64,000 bases of DNA from the NCBI RefSeq assembly GCF_026342015.1, contig NZ_JAPENL010000001.1, forward strand, positions 310,001-374,000, given 5' to 3'. The stretch is from Micromonospora lupini (GTDB lineage: Bacteria; Actinomycetota; Actinomycetes; Mycobacteriales; Micromonosporaceae). The notes under the pieces are model-generated. The model was given only the letters and a program-made list of their open reading frames with translations. It made no database searches and was not told where the DNA came from. Numbering within the stretch: the stretch's first letter is position 1; each line of letters begins with the position of its first letter. The translations under genes were made by a program, and so were the position numbers. Positions 18,328-26,305 of this stretch are shown here, piece after piece.

Positions 18328-19152
18328 GTGTCGAGTGAACGAGAAACGCCTGCCGGCGCGGCGGCACCCCGCCGGTCGGTGCGCGCGCTGACCCGCCTCG
18401 CGGGCGTGACGGCGTTCGCCGCAACGCTCGTCGTCGGCGCGTCGGCTGCCGCGGTGGCCGCGCCGGTCCCGGCCGACGACGCGGTGAGCGCCGCCGCCGA
18501 TGCCCGACCGCCGCGCACCACCCACGGCCCGTGCGCGTACACCGAGACACCCGACGAGCCGGCCGCCCGTCCGGTGCCGCTGCCGCCCGACCCGCGCCGC
18601 ACCCCGGACCGGGGCAGTGTCCGGGTGACCCTCTCCACCAACCAGGGGTCGATCGGGTTGACCCTGGACCGGGCCGCCGCGCCGTGCACGGTCCAGAGCT
18701 TCCTGCACCTGGTCGGCAAGCGCTTCTACGACCGCACCCCGTGCCACCGCCTCACCGCGTACCCGACGTTGAGCGTGTTGCAGTGCGGCGACCCGTCCGG
18801 CACCGGCGAGGGTGGCCCCGGCTACCGGTACCGCGACGAGCTGCCGACCGACCTGCCGCCGGCCCCCACCGACCCGACAGGCGAACGCCGGCTCTACGCC
18901 CGGGGCGTGCTGGCGATGGCCAACGCCGGGCCGGACACCAACGGCAGCCAGTTCTTCCTGGTGTACGCAGATTCGGCGCTGCGCCCCAACTACACGATCT
19001 TCGGCACTGTCGACGCCGCCGGACTCGCCACCCTGGACCGGATCGCCGCCCACGGAATCGCGCCGACGGCCGAGGACCCGGCGCCCGTCGACGGCGCGCC
19101 CGCGCAGCCGGTGACCATCAGGCATGCCGTCCGCACACACCACCACCACTGA
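18328..19152 (+). CDS. Exported peptidyl-prolyl cis-trans isomerase (cyclophilin type)
   Basis: 274 residues. Residues about 20-50 hold a hydrophobic export segment (VTAFAATLVVGASAAAVAAP) after a basic N-terminus. The cyclophilin domain starts with VTLSTNQGSIGLTLDRAAAPCTVQSFLHL and has FYDRTPCHR, GVLAMANAGPDTNGSQFFL and NYTIFGTVDAAGLATLDRI. It would speed proline isomerisation during folding of secreted proteins. GTG 18328 follows AGGAGG by six bases. The protein ends in a natural THHHH tail. It probably shares a transcript with the carboxypeptidase. Confidence 0.9.
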   Translation: MSSERETPAGAAAPRRSVRALTRLAGVTAFAATLVVGASAAAVAAPVPADDAVSAAADARPPRTTHGPCAYTETPDEPAARPVPLPPDPRRTPDRGSVRVTLSTNQGSIGLTLDRAAAPCTVQSFLHLVGKRFYDRTPCHRLTAYPTLSVLQCGDPSGTGEGGPGYRYRDELPTDLPPAPTDPTGERRLYARGVLAMANAGPDTNGSQFFLVYADSALRPNYTIFGTVDAAGLATLDRIAAHGIAPTAEDPAPVDGAPAQPVTIRHAVRTHHHH

Positions 19153-19274
19153 GCCGCCCGGCGCGGTGGACGGCTCCCGGGTCGCCCACCGCGCCGCCAG
19201 GCGTCCACGCCCGTCGCCGTGACAGGCACGGCGAATGCCGGCAGGTACGACGGCCGGGCAGGTGCGGCGTGCCG

Positions 19275-19308
19275 GGCCGGCAGGTGGCGACGGCCGGCAG
19301 GTGGCAAC
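19275..19308 (+). repeat. 17-bp tandem duplication
   Basis: Two adjacent 17-base units beginning GGCCGGCAGGTGGC differ at one base. Further partial copies of GCCGGCAGGT lie just upstream (19238-19247). The gap 19153-19414 has no gene. Confidence 0.6.
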
Positions 19309-19414
19309 GGGCCGGCGGGTGTGGCCGGCGGGCCGGAAGCCGGAATTTTCGCGGGTGGACCGGAACAGGTGGGACCGGAATCCGACCCGGTTCGGGCCGT
19401 CGGAACGGGAGGGG

Positions 19415-20437
19415 TCAGCCGGTCGGCGGGACGGCGGTGCTGTCCCGGACTACCAACTCGGTGGCCAGCTCCACCCGGGGCGAGTCGATGCCCTCGCCCT
19501 GGGCCAGTCGCAGCACCGTCCGCACCGCCAGCCGGCCCATCTCGACCAAGGGCTGCCGGACGGTGGTCAACGGCGGTGACGCCCAACGGGCCTCCGGCAG
19601 GTCGTCGAAACCGACCACGCTGACGTCGTCGGGGACCCGCAGGCCGCGGCGGCGGATGGCCTCGTAGACGCCGAACGCCATCTGGTCGCTGGCCGCGAAG
19701 ATGCCTGTCGGCGGGTCGGCCAGGTCGAGCAGCGCCGTGCCGCCGGCGAAGCCGGAGGCGTGGTAGAAGTCGCCCGGGTAGATCAGCGCGTCGTCCACCG
19801 GAACGCCGGCGGCCTCCAGCCCGGCGCGGTAGCCGTCGAGGCGGGCCCGGCTGCACAGCAGGTGCGTCGGCCCGGCCACGAACCCGATCCGCCGGTGCCT
19901 GACCGCCAGCAGGTGCTCGGTCGCGGCGAGCCCGCCGGCCCAGTTGGTGGCGCCGATCGTCGGAACGTCCATCGCCGGCACGCCGGCCGGGTCGACGACC
20001 ACCACAGGTACGTTGAGGCGGCGCAGTTGCGCGTGCAGCGGCGGGCTCAGGTGCGACGTCACGAAGATGACACCGTCGGTGGCGCGGGTGCGCAGGTTCT
20101 GCAGCCACTGTCGGGCCGCCGTGGGCTGCCGGTGGATCGCGGAGACCACGGTGCCCACCCCGGCGCCGTGCCCGACGTCCTCCACGCCCCGGATGATCTC
20201 CACGGCCCAGGGGCTGTCCAGGTCGTTGAAGACCAGGTCGACGAGGCCCGCGCGGCGGACGCTGCGGCTGCTGCGGCGCCGGTAGCCGTGGTGGCGCAGC
20301 AGCTCCTCGACGCGTTCCCGGGTGCCGGGGGCCACATCGGACCGGCCGTTGAGCACCCGTGACACGGTCGGCACCGAGACCCCGGCCTCCCGTGCGATCG
20401 CGGTGATGGTCACCCTGCGTCCGTCGTCCGCGTCCAC
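19415..20437 (-). CDS. LacI-family transcriptional regulator
   Basis: About 340 residues. The helix-turn-helix VTITAIAREAGVSVPTVSRVLNGRSDVAPGTRERVEELL lies at the N-terminus, followed by the sugar-binding-protein-like domain, with typical VVVDPAGVPAMDVPTIGATNWAGGLAATEHL and VSVVGFDDLPEARWASPPLTTVRQP. GTG 20437 is favoured because AAGGAG lies six bases upstream. It is divergent from a CE7 carbohydrate esterase gene, which it probably controls; the effector would be a xylan-derived or related sugar (inference). Confidence 0.88.
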   Translation of the reverse strand: MDADDGRRVTITAIAREAGVSVPTVSRVLNGRSDVAPGTRERVEELLRHHGYRRRSSRSVRRAGLVDLVFNDLDSPWAVEIIRGVEDVGHGAGVGTVVSAIHRQPTAARQWLQNLRTRATDGVIFVTSHLSPPLHAQLRRLNVPVVVVDPAGVPAMDVPTIGATNWAGGLAATEHLLAVRHRRIGFVAGPTHLLCSRARLDGYRAGLEAAGVPVDDALIYPGDFYHASGFAGGTALLDLADPPTGIFAASDQMAFGVYEAIRRRGLRVPDDVSVVGFDDLPEARWASPPLTTVRQPLVEMGRLAVRTVLRLAQGEGIDSPRVELATELVVRDSTAVPPTG

Positions 20438-20542
20438 CCGCGTCTCCTTCACCGCTCCGGAGGGACGACCACGAGCGTCGTCCATCCAGTGTCCCGGAAC
20501 GGCACGCCCGCCCCTCGCGCCATCTTGCCTCACGGACGGGGG

Positions 20543-20596
20543 TTGACGACACGCCAGGTCGGTTCTAGCGTTCGGCTGAGTTGCGGAAATGTTCCG
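20543..20596 (+). promoter_or_regulatory. Promoter and candidate LacI operator of the esterase gene
   Basis: TTGACG (20543-20548), 17 bases, TAGCGT (20566-20571) makes a good vegetative promoter facing the esterase. Just past the expected transcription start is CGGAA-atg-TTCCG (20584-20596), a perfect short palindrome well placed to block transcription. LacI-family operators for plant-polymer genes in actinomycetes often have a GAAA/TTTC-like core. Confidence 0.5.
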
Positions 20597-20709
20597 GTAA
20601 TTTGTCGGATGCGTATCGGCGTACGGTCCCGTCTCCGCCGCCCGGCTGTCGGCGTCGGCCATGCCGTGGACGCACCCTGTTCAGTGCCACGCGACAGACA
20701 AGGGGCGCC

Positions 20710-21750
20710 ATGCACACGGACCTGCCCGAGGCGCAGCTGCGCGAGTACCGCGGCGTGGTGCGGGACCCCGCCGACTTCGACGAGTTCTGGGCCGACACAT
20801 TGGCGCAGGCCCGCGACGCCAACTGGCCGATCCGGCTCGAGCCCGTGGTGACCGGTCTGACCGCCATCGACGTGTACGACGTGACGTTCCCCGGGTTCGC
20901 CGGTCAGCCCGTACGGGCCTGGCTGCGGGTGCCGCACGGGGCCGGCACGGCGCTGCCGACAGTCGTGCAGTACGTGGGCTACGGGGGCGGGCGCGGGCAC
21001 GCGTTGGAGAACCTGCTCTGGGCGTCGGCCGGGTTCGCCCACCTGCAGATGGACACCCGGGGGCAGGGCTCGGGCTGGAGCCGGGGCGTCACCGCGGACC
21101 CGGGCGCCGCCGGCCCGGAGGCGCCCGGTGTGGCCACGCGGGGCATCGCCGATCCCCGCACCTACTACTACCGACGGTTGATCACCGACGCGGTCCGGGC
21201 GGTGGACGCGGCCCGGACCCTGCCGATGGTCGACCCGACCCGGGTGGCGGTGCTCGGGCACAGCCAGGGTGGCGCCCTCGCTCTCGCGGCCGGCGCGTTG
21301 GCACGCGGTGTGCGGGCCGTGGTCGCCCTCGTACCGTTCCTCTGTGACATCCCGCGCGCCGTGGTGATCACCGACGCCCATCCGTACCGGGAGATCCGCG
21401 ACTACCTGGCGATCCACCGGGACGCCGAGGAGCGGGTGCTGACCACCCTGTCGTACGTCGACGGCGTCAACTTCGCCCGACGCTGCCGCCGACCGGCGCG
21501 CTACTCGGTGGCGTTGATGGACGACATCGTGCCGCCGTCGGGGGTCTACGCCGCGCACAACGCCCACGCGGGGGCGACGGAGCTGTCGGTGTGGCGGTAC
21601 AACGGCCACGAGGCCGGCGGAATCGACGACGACGAGGCGGCTCTGCGCTTCCTCGGCACGCACCTGGTCGACACCCGCGACGCGGCGTCGACCGTGCCGG
21701 CTCCGGCTGGCGGCCGGCTGTTGAACGGGCTCGCGGCGGCCGACGGCTGA
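20710..21750 (+). CDS. Acetylxylan esterase / cephalosporin-C deacetylase (CE7)
   Basis: 346 residues, the normal CE7 length, without a signal peptide, so cytoplasmic. CE7 motifs are MDTRGQGSG, TRGIADPRTYYYRRLITDAVRAV and the nucleophile elbow GHSQGG near residue 182; the late histidine is in YNGHEAGG, and the acid in MDDIVPPS. It removes acetyl groups from xylo-oligosaccharides or other small acetyl esters. It is divergent from the LacI regulator. Confidence 0.9.
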   Translation: MHTDLPEAQLREYRGVVRDPADFDEFWADTLAQARDANWPIRLEPVVTGLTAIDVYDVTFPGFAGQPVRAWLRVPHGAGTALPTVVQYVGYGGGRGHALENLLWASAGFAHLQMDTRGQGSGWSRGVTADPGAAGPEAPGVATRGIADPRTYYYRRLITDAVRAVDAARTLPMVDPTRVAVLGHSQGGALALAAGALARGVRAVVALVPFLCDIPRAVVITDAHPYREIRDYLAIHRDAEERVLTTLSYVDGVNFARRCRRPARYSVALMDDIVPPSGVYAAHNAHAGATELSVWRYNGHEAGGIDDDEAALRFLGTHLVDTRDAASTVPAPAGGRLLNGLAAADG

Positions 21751-21790
21751 TCCGACGCGCGGCACCGACCGCTGCTGATAGACAGGACGG

Positions 21791-22660
21791 GTGCGCAGGT
21801 CAGGGCGGGTTGGTGGCGGCGTCGTGCTCGCGCTCGTCGCGGTGCTCGGCGGCTGCTCCCATCCGCAACCGCGTGCCCGCCCGGCGGCCCCGGTGCCCGC
21901 CTCGGCCCCGGTCGCCACCTCGGCGAGCCCTCGACCGGCGACCGCGACCCCGACGGCGACCGGCGGGTTGCCGGGCTTCGTGGTGCTGACCGCCCTCGAC
22001 CCGCGCATCCACGCCGACATCCGCTACGCCACGGCGCACAACTTCGTGGGCCGGCCGATCGCCGGCTACCGCGAGCCGCTGTGCCTGCTCACCAGGCAGG
22101 CCGCCGAGGCGCTGCGCCGGGTCCAGGACGCCGCGCTGGCCGGCGGCCACAGCCTCAAGGTGTACGACTGCTACCGCCCACAGCCGGCGGTGGACGACTT
22201 CGTCGCCTGGTCGAAGCGCCCCGGCGAGCAGCAGACCAGGGCCGAGTTCTATCCGGACGTGGCCAAGGACCGGCTCTTCGCCGACGGCTACATCGGCGCG
22301 CCGACGGCGCACAGTCGGGGCAGTACGCTGGACCTGACCCTCGTCGACGAGCCGCCCGCGAGCCAACCCGCGTACGTGCCCGGGCAGCGTCTCGTCCCCT
22401 GCACCGCGTCGCCGGGGCGGCGCTTCGCCGACAACAGCATCGACATGGGTACCGGTTTCGACTGTTTCGACGCCCGGGCGCACACCGCCGACCCGAGCAT
22501 CACCGGCACGGCCCGGGAGAACCGGCAGTTGCTGCGGCGGTTGATGACCGACGCCGGGTTCGTCAACTACGACCGCGAGTGGTGGCACTACAGCCTGCGC
22601 GAGGAGCCGTACCCGGACACCTTCTTCGCCGCCCCGGTGGCCCGCTCCTCGCTCGGCTGA
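21791..22660 (+). CDS. D-Ala-D-Ala dipeptidase-like lipoprotein (VanX/DdpX, peptidase M15D)
   Basis: 289 residues. A lipobox LGGC at about residues 19-22 follows a short signal, so the enzyme is anchored outside the membrane, unlike cytoplasmic VanX of resistance operons. The M15D metal motif AHSRGSTLDLTL (His and Asp) and EWWHY (catalytic Glu and third His) are intact, as is the VYDCYRPQPAV arginine segment. It probably cleaves D-Ala-D-Ala dipeptide or wall peptides. No vanS/R/H/A genes are nearby. GTG 21791 has only a weak AGGA site. Confidence 0.85.
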   Translation: MRRSGRVGGGVVLALVAVLGGCSHPQPRARPAAPVPASAPVATSASPRPATATPTATGGLPGFVVLTALDPRIHADIRYATAHNFVGRPIAGYREPLCLLTRQAAEALRRVQDAALAGGHSLKVYDCYRPQPAVDDFVAWSKRPGEQQTRAEFYPDVAKDRLFADGYIGAPTAHSRGSTLDLTLVDEPPASQPAYVPGQRLVPCTASPGRRFADNSIDMGTGFDCFDARAHTADPSITGTARENRQLLRRLMTDAGFVNYDREWWHYSLREEPYPDTFFAAPVARSSLG

Positions 22661-22663
22661 CGG

Positions 22664-23851
22664 TCAGGTCCAGTAGAGGATGCGGCAGGCAGGCACCCGG
22701 GCGGCCAGTTCGGCGGTGAACCAGCCGCGCAGCTCGGCCATCGTGTCGCGGGGGTAGACGTACTTCACCGCGCCGAACTTGCCGTGTTTGCGGCTGCGGG
22801 ACTCCTCGTCCATCTCCAGCCGGGTGTGCGGGTACCAGCCGAGCAGCACCTCCTTGCTGCCCGGCGTGAACCGGTGCGTGATCAGCTCGGCGGTCAGGTC
22901 CACGTCGGGGACCCCGTCGACCGCCGCGCGGACCTGGTCGAGCAGCTCGCCGTAGCGTTCGCGCCAGTCCGGCAGGGGCATGATCGGGGCGATGGTCAGC
23001 CCGACCGGGTAGCCGTCGAGCGCGAGCCGGCGCAGCGCGGCGAGCCGGTCCGGAACCCGCGCGGTACCGCCCTCGAACCGTTCGCTCACCGGGGCGCAGT
23101 TGACGCTGAACCGGACCCGGGTGCGGCCGGCGTGCGGCAGCCCGACGAAGGTGTCCACGTCTGCGTACTTGGTGGTCCAGCGCAACTGCACGGGCGCGTC
23201 CCAGCCGGCGAAGTGCTCCACCGCCCGCCGCCAACTGCCGGTCAGGTGCTCCAGCGCGAGCGGGTCGGTGTAGCAGGACGCCTCGAATGTGGTGCCCTCG
23301 TCGGCGCGGCGCGCGTTGCGGCTGGTCACCGTTCCGCGCCCGGCGTAGGCGGCCAGCCCGGCCAGGATGTCGTCGAGGTCCGCGTACACCCGGGTCACCG
23401 GCGGGCCGGAGAGCGAACCGGCGAGGTAGCAGTACTGACAGTGCGCGGGGCAGCCCTCGGCGAGGTCGACGCGCCAGTCGGCGCTGGGGGAGATGGGTTG
23501 CAGGGCACGCCGCGACGGCGGGCTCACCACGATCGCCATTGTCGCCTTGGCGCGGGCGTACGTCTCCCGGTCGGTCTGCCCGCGTACGCCGGTGAGCCGG
23601 TTGGACCGCAGTCGTTCCACCTCGATGCCCAGCGCCCGCACCCGGTCGACGATCCGCTGCCCGTGGGGGTGTTCGAGGGCGGCCGGGGTGGCCACCACCC
23701 GGCCCGGGGTCCAGCGGCGTGCCGGTCTGGCCGCCGGGGCGAGCCCGGCGAGGTCGCGGGTCGGCACCCGCTCGCCGCTGGCGTCGTGCGGCGCGGCGGG
23801 CACGTCCACGGCGAGCGGCTGGTCGACGTCGACGGCGTCCGGGCTGGTCAT
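22664..23851 (-). CDS. Spore photoproduct lyase-like radical SAM protein
   Basis: 395 residues of the SplB family. The cluster motif is CPAHCQYC (C-x3-C-x2-C) at about residues 131-138, the SPL variant rather than the usual C-x3-C-x2-C with PhiC preceding glycine; RVRFSVNCAPVSERFEGGTARVPDRLAAL and VGLTIAPIMPLPDWRERYGEL follow the family pattern, as does KHGKFGAVKYVYPRDTM. SPL repairs the spore photoproduct thymine lesion; the role in this lineage is inferred. Its stop is three bases from the VanX-like stop (convergent). It is divergent from the ThuA gene. Confidence 0.82.
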   Translation of the reverse strand: MTSPDAVDVDQPLAVDVPAAPHDASGERVPTRDLAGLAPAARPARRWTPGRVVATPAALEHPHGQRIVDRVRALGIEVERLRSNRLTGVRGQTDRETYARAKATMAIVVSPPSRRALQPISPSADWRVDLAEGCPAHCQYCYLAGSLSGPPVTRVYADLDDILAGLAAYAGRGTVTSRNARRADEGTTFEASCYTDPLALEHLTGSWRRAVEHFAGWDAPVQLRWTTKYADVDTFVGLPHAGRTRVRFSVNCAPVSERFEGGTARVPDRLAALRRLALDGYPVGLTIAPIMPLPDWRERYGELLDQVRAAVDGVPDVDLTAELITHRFTPGSKEVLLGWYPHTRLEMDEESRSRKHGKFGAVKYVYPRDTMAELRGWFTAELAARVPACRILYWT

Positions 23852-23904
23852 CCGGCCGGGGTACCCGCTGTCGCAGGAATCCCACCCGATCGGCCGGCCC
23901 GCGA

Positions 23905-23970
23905 TTGACGCACCGGTCGGCAGCGCATAACCTTTCGTCTATCTGTAAACCTTGTGAACAGATAGTTCAC
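23905..23970 (+). promoter_or_regulatory. Promoter with nested palindromes before the ThuA gene
   Basis: TTGACG (23905-23910), 17 bases, TAACCT (23928-23933) faces the ThuA gene. Two interlocked inverted repeats follow: CTATCTGT (23939-23946) with ACAGATAG (23958-23965), and GTGAAC (23954-23959) with GTTCAC (23965-23970). They suggest at least one repressor site over the transcription start. Confidence 0.45.
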
Positions 23971-24011
23971 GTCGACGCGGCGGCGCGCGTCCCGACCGAA
24001 GGGACGATCAG

Positions 24012-25334
24012 GTGATCGCAGAACTTCCCTCCCGTACCCGAAGGATCCTGTCGGTGTTCGTCGCCCTCGTCGTCGCCGTGAGCGCCGGCCTCGGCCTCGG
24101 CGTCACGCGCAGCGCGCAGGCCGCGCCGACGTTCAAGGTCCTGGCCTTCTACAACGGCACCTGGGACGCCGCGCACATCGACTTCGACCGCGACGCCCGC
24201 GCCTGGTTCCCGCAGGCCGCCGCCCAGTACGGCTTCTCCTGGGAGGCCACCACCAACTGGGGTCTGCTGAACACCGCCAACCTGGCCCAGTACAAGGTCG
24301 TCATGTTCCTCGACGACGCGCCGCCCGCCGCGCAACGCCCCGCGTTCGAGCAGTACATGCGCAACGGCGGGGCGTGGATGGGCTTCCACGTCAGCGCGTT
24401 CACCACCGACCCGTCGAGCTGGAGCTGGTACTACAACACCTTCCTCGGCTCCGGCGCCTTCCAGACCAACACCTGGGAGCCGACCCGCGTCACGATGCGC
24501 GCCGACAACCGCACCCACCCGGCCACCCAGGCGCTCCCGGCGACCTTCGGGTCGTCGTTCAGCGAGTGGTACTCCTGGAGCAACGACCTGCGACAGAATC
24601 CGGACATCGACATCCTGGCCTCCGTCGACCCGTCCAGCTTCCCGGTCGGCACGGACCCCAACCAGTCCTGGTACGGCGGCTACTACCCGCTGGTGTGGAG
24701 CAACAAGCGCTACAAGATGCTGTACGCCAACTTCGGGCACAACCGCATGAACTACAGCACCAACACCGGCCTGTCCTCGACCTTCGACAGCCCGCAGCAG
24801 AACAAGCTGCTCATCGACGGTCTGCACTGGCTCGCCGGCGTCGGCACGGTGCCCACGTCGACGCCCACGCCCACCCCGACCGGCAGCGCCGGCCCGATCT
24901 CGCCGACCGCCTGGCACACGGTCGTCAACCGGGGCAGCGGCAAGTGCGTGGACGCCCGCGCCGCCGGCACCGCCAACGGCACCGCCATCCAGCAGTACGC
25001 CTGCAACAGCAGCGCCGCCCAGCAGTACCAGTTCGCGCCGACGAGCGGCGGCTACCTGCGGGTCAACAACCGGGGCAACAGCGCCCAGGTGCTCGACGTG
25101 ACCGACCGGTCGACAGCCGACTCGGCGCCCATCCAGCTGTGGTCGTACAGCGGCGGCAACAACCAGCAGTGGCGGGCCGAGTCCGAGGGAGGCGGCTACT
25201 ACCGGCTGGTGAACCGCAGCAGCGGCAAGTGCCTGGACGTGCCGGGAGCGTCCACGGCGGACAGCGTCCAGCTCATCCAGTACGCCTGCAACGGCACCGC
25301 GGCGCAGTCCTTCCGGCTGGTGCCGCAGTCGTAG
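24012..25334 (+). CDS. Secreted ThuA-domain protein with ricin-type lectin domain
   Basis: 440 residues. A signal peptide (RILSVFVALVVAVSAGLGLG, cut near ALA-like AQAA) is followed by a ThuA/glutamine-amidotransferase-like domain (about 40-275: FKVLAFYNGTWDAAHIDFDRDA, GGAWMGFHVS, LLIDGLHWLAG), a short Thr/Pro linker, and a ricin B-type beta-trefoil (about 300-440) with repeated QxW-type units: GSGKCVDARAAGTANGTAIQQYAC, NNQQWRAE and SSGKCLDVPGASTADSVQLIQYAC. The trefoil binds carbohydrate; ThuA acts on trehalose-like sugars. Likely an extracellular polysaccharide-active or binding protein. Confidence 0.88.
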   Translation: MIAELPSRTRRILSVFVALVVAVSAGLGLGVTRSAQAAPTFKVLAFYNGTWDAAHIDFDRDARAWFPQAAAQYGFSWEATTNWGLLNTANLAQYKVVMFLDDAPPAAQRPAFEQYMRNGGAWMGFHVSAFTTDPSSWSWYYNTFLGSGAFQTNTWEPTRVTMRADNRTHPATQALPATFGSSFSEWYSWSNDLRQNPDIDILASVDPSSFPVGTDPNQSWYGGYYPLVWSNKRYKMLYANFGHNRMNYSTNTGLSSTFDSPQQNKLLIDGLHWLAGVGTVPTSTPTPTPTGSAGPISPTAWHTVVNRGSGKCVDARAAGTANGTAIQQYACNSSAAQQYQFAPTSGGYLRVNNRGNSAQVLDVTDRSTADSAPIQLWSYSGGNNQQWRAESEGGGYYRLVNRSSGKCLDVPGASTADSVQLIQYACNGTAAQSFRLVPQS

Positions 25335-25357
25335 ATCGCGGGCGGTAGCGTCCGCGC

Positions 25358-25819
25358 ATGGCCATCCCCGATCGCGTGCCCATCGCGTACGAGTCCGACT
25401 ACCGCACCCGCCACATCGGCCGGTACGACAAGGGTCAGTTCTTCGGCTCCGTCACCGCGACACTCGCCGACGGTGCCGGAGCCGAAGACGACTGGTACCG
25501 ACACAAGCGGTGGTACGCGGTGCTGCACCGTTTCGACGCCGACGGCGTGCACACGGACTCGGACATCTGGTTCGCCGGCACCAGCGAGGACGAGGAAGCC
25601 TCGATCACCCGTGCCGAGGCTCGCCTCCTCGAATGGCTCGACGGGCTGCCCGGCCGGACCTTCGGCGACATCGCCGTCGGGCTGTTCCAGGTCGAGGTCG
25701 ACGGGCACGTCTTCGGGCTTGTCGACTGGTCCGCGGAGTACGACGGCGCGGACCACGCCGAGTTTCTCCCCGACGACCTGGGCTTCGACCCGCCCTGGGA
25801 CGGCTGTTACGACACCTGA
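25358..25819 (+). CDS. Hypothetical acidic protein
   Basis: 153 residues with no recognisable domain. It is strongly acidic at the C-terminus (HAEFLPDDLGFDPPWDGCYDT) and contains aromatic-rich YRHKRWYAVLHRFDADG. It has no signal peptide or membrane segment, so it is cytoplasmic. It starts 23 bases after the ThuA gene and may be co-transcribed. Codon usage is like its neighbours, which supports a real gene. Confidence 0.7.
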   Translation: MAIPDRVPIAYESDYRTRHIGRYDKGQFFGSVTATLADGAGAEDDWYRHKRWYAVLHRFDADGVHTDSDIWFAGTSEDEEASITRAEARLLEWLDGLPGRTFGDIAVGLFQVEVDGHVFGLVDWSAEYDGADHAEFLPDDLGFDPPWDGCYDT

Positions 25820-26009
25820 GCGGCGCGGCGCAGTTCGGCGGCCAGCCCCTGGTACGCGACCTGTCGAGCTGCCCCACGAACGGGGCGGGCAGGAGGCCCA
25901 CGACCACCGCCGGCCGTGGGCGCGACGCAATATCCTTTGCGGACAGCTCCTGGCACGCCTACCGTCATGCGGAGTACGGCCGACCGCGCACACCCGGGGG
26001 GAGCACGCC

Positions 26010-26156
26010 ATGTCGCAACGCACAGCCACCTGGCGTGTGCCAGGTGCCGGCGCCGCCTTGCCGTCCGGCGCGTCGTGCCGGTGTCTCGGCCGGCCCGCAC
26101 AGGGCCGTAACCAGGACCGGTATCAGGACCGGTATCGGAGGCGGCGACCTCGCTGA
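26010..26156 (+). CDS. Possible small basic protein; two frames compete
   Basis: A 48-residue frame starts at ATG 26010 behind GGGGGGAG and ends shortly before a strong terminator. In another frame, ATG 25968 to 26110, the sequence reads HLACARCRRRLAVRR with a CxxC pair like a zinc ribbon. Only one, or neither, can be real. A hairpin CACCTGGC-gtgt-GCCAGGTG (26027-26046) and a direct repeat of CAGGACCGGTAT lie inside, so the transcript might instead be a small RNA. The 25820-26009 stretch has nothing else I can support. Confidence 0.25.
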   Translation: MSQRTATWRVPGAGAALPSGASCRCLGRPAQGRNQDRYQDRYRRRRPR

Positions 26157-26175
26157 CGCCACGCGCGTCGAGCGC

Positions 26176-26210
26176 GGCCGCCCACCCCCGCCGGGGTCGG
26201 CGGCCCTTTT
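26176..26210 (+). terminator. Intrinsic terminator with T tract
   Basis: GGCCGCC, one mismatch, ACCCC, loop cgcc, GGGGT, mismatch, GGCGGCC, then CTTTT. A 12-pair stem followed by four T residues is a classical intrinsic terminator, unusual in a genome this GC-rich. It ends whatever plus-strand transcript crosses 25970-26160. Confidence 0.75.
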
Positions 26211-26305
26211 CGTATCCGACGAGCTTGGACGCCGGCTCCACCCAGCGCACGATCATTTACGGTCACCAGGTAGCGCTGGTGTCGGCACGACACGAGGAGA
26301 CCACG

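Noticed and set aside
21791-22660. Vancomycin resistance operon (VanX-like gene)
   Set aside because: The protein is an exported lipoprotein, and no vanH, vanA or vanRS genes are adjacent, so a wall-recycling role is more likely.
23954-23970. GTGAAC-N5-GTTCAC as a CRP site
   Set aside because: The half-sites GTGA and TCAC are nine bases apart, not six as CRP requires, so I list it only as an unknown operator.
25807-25870. Minus-strand reading VAYQGLAAELRRAAQVS resembling a GntR N-terminus
   Set aside because: Only about 15 residues match, it is followed at once by a stop, and nothing else of a GntR domain is present. It may be a remnant but chance cannot be excluded.
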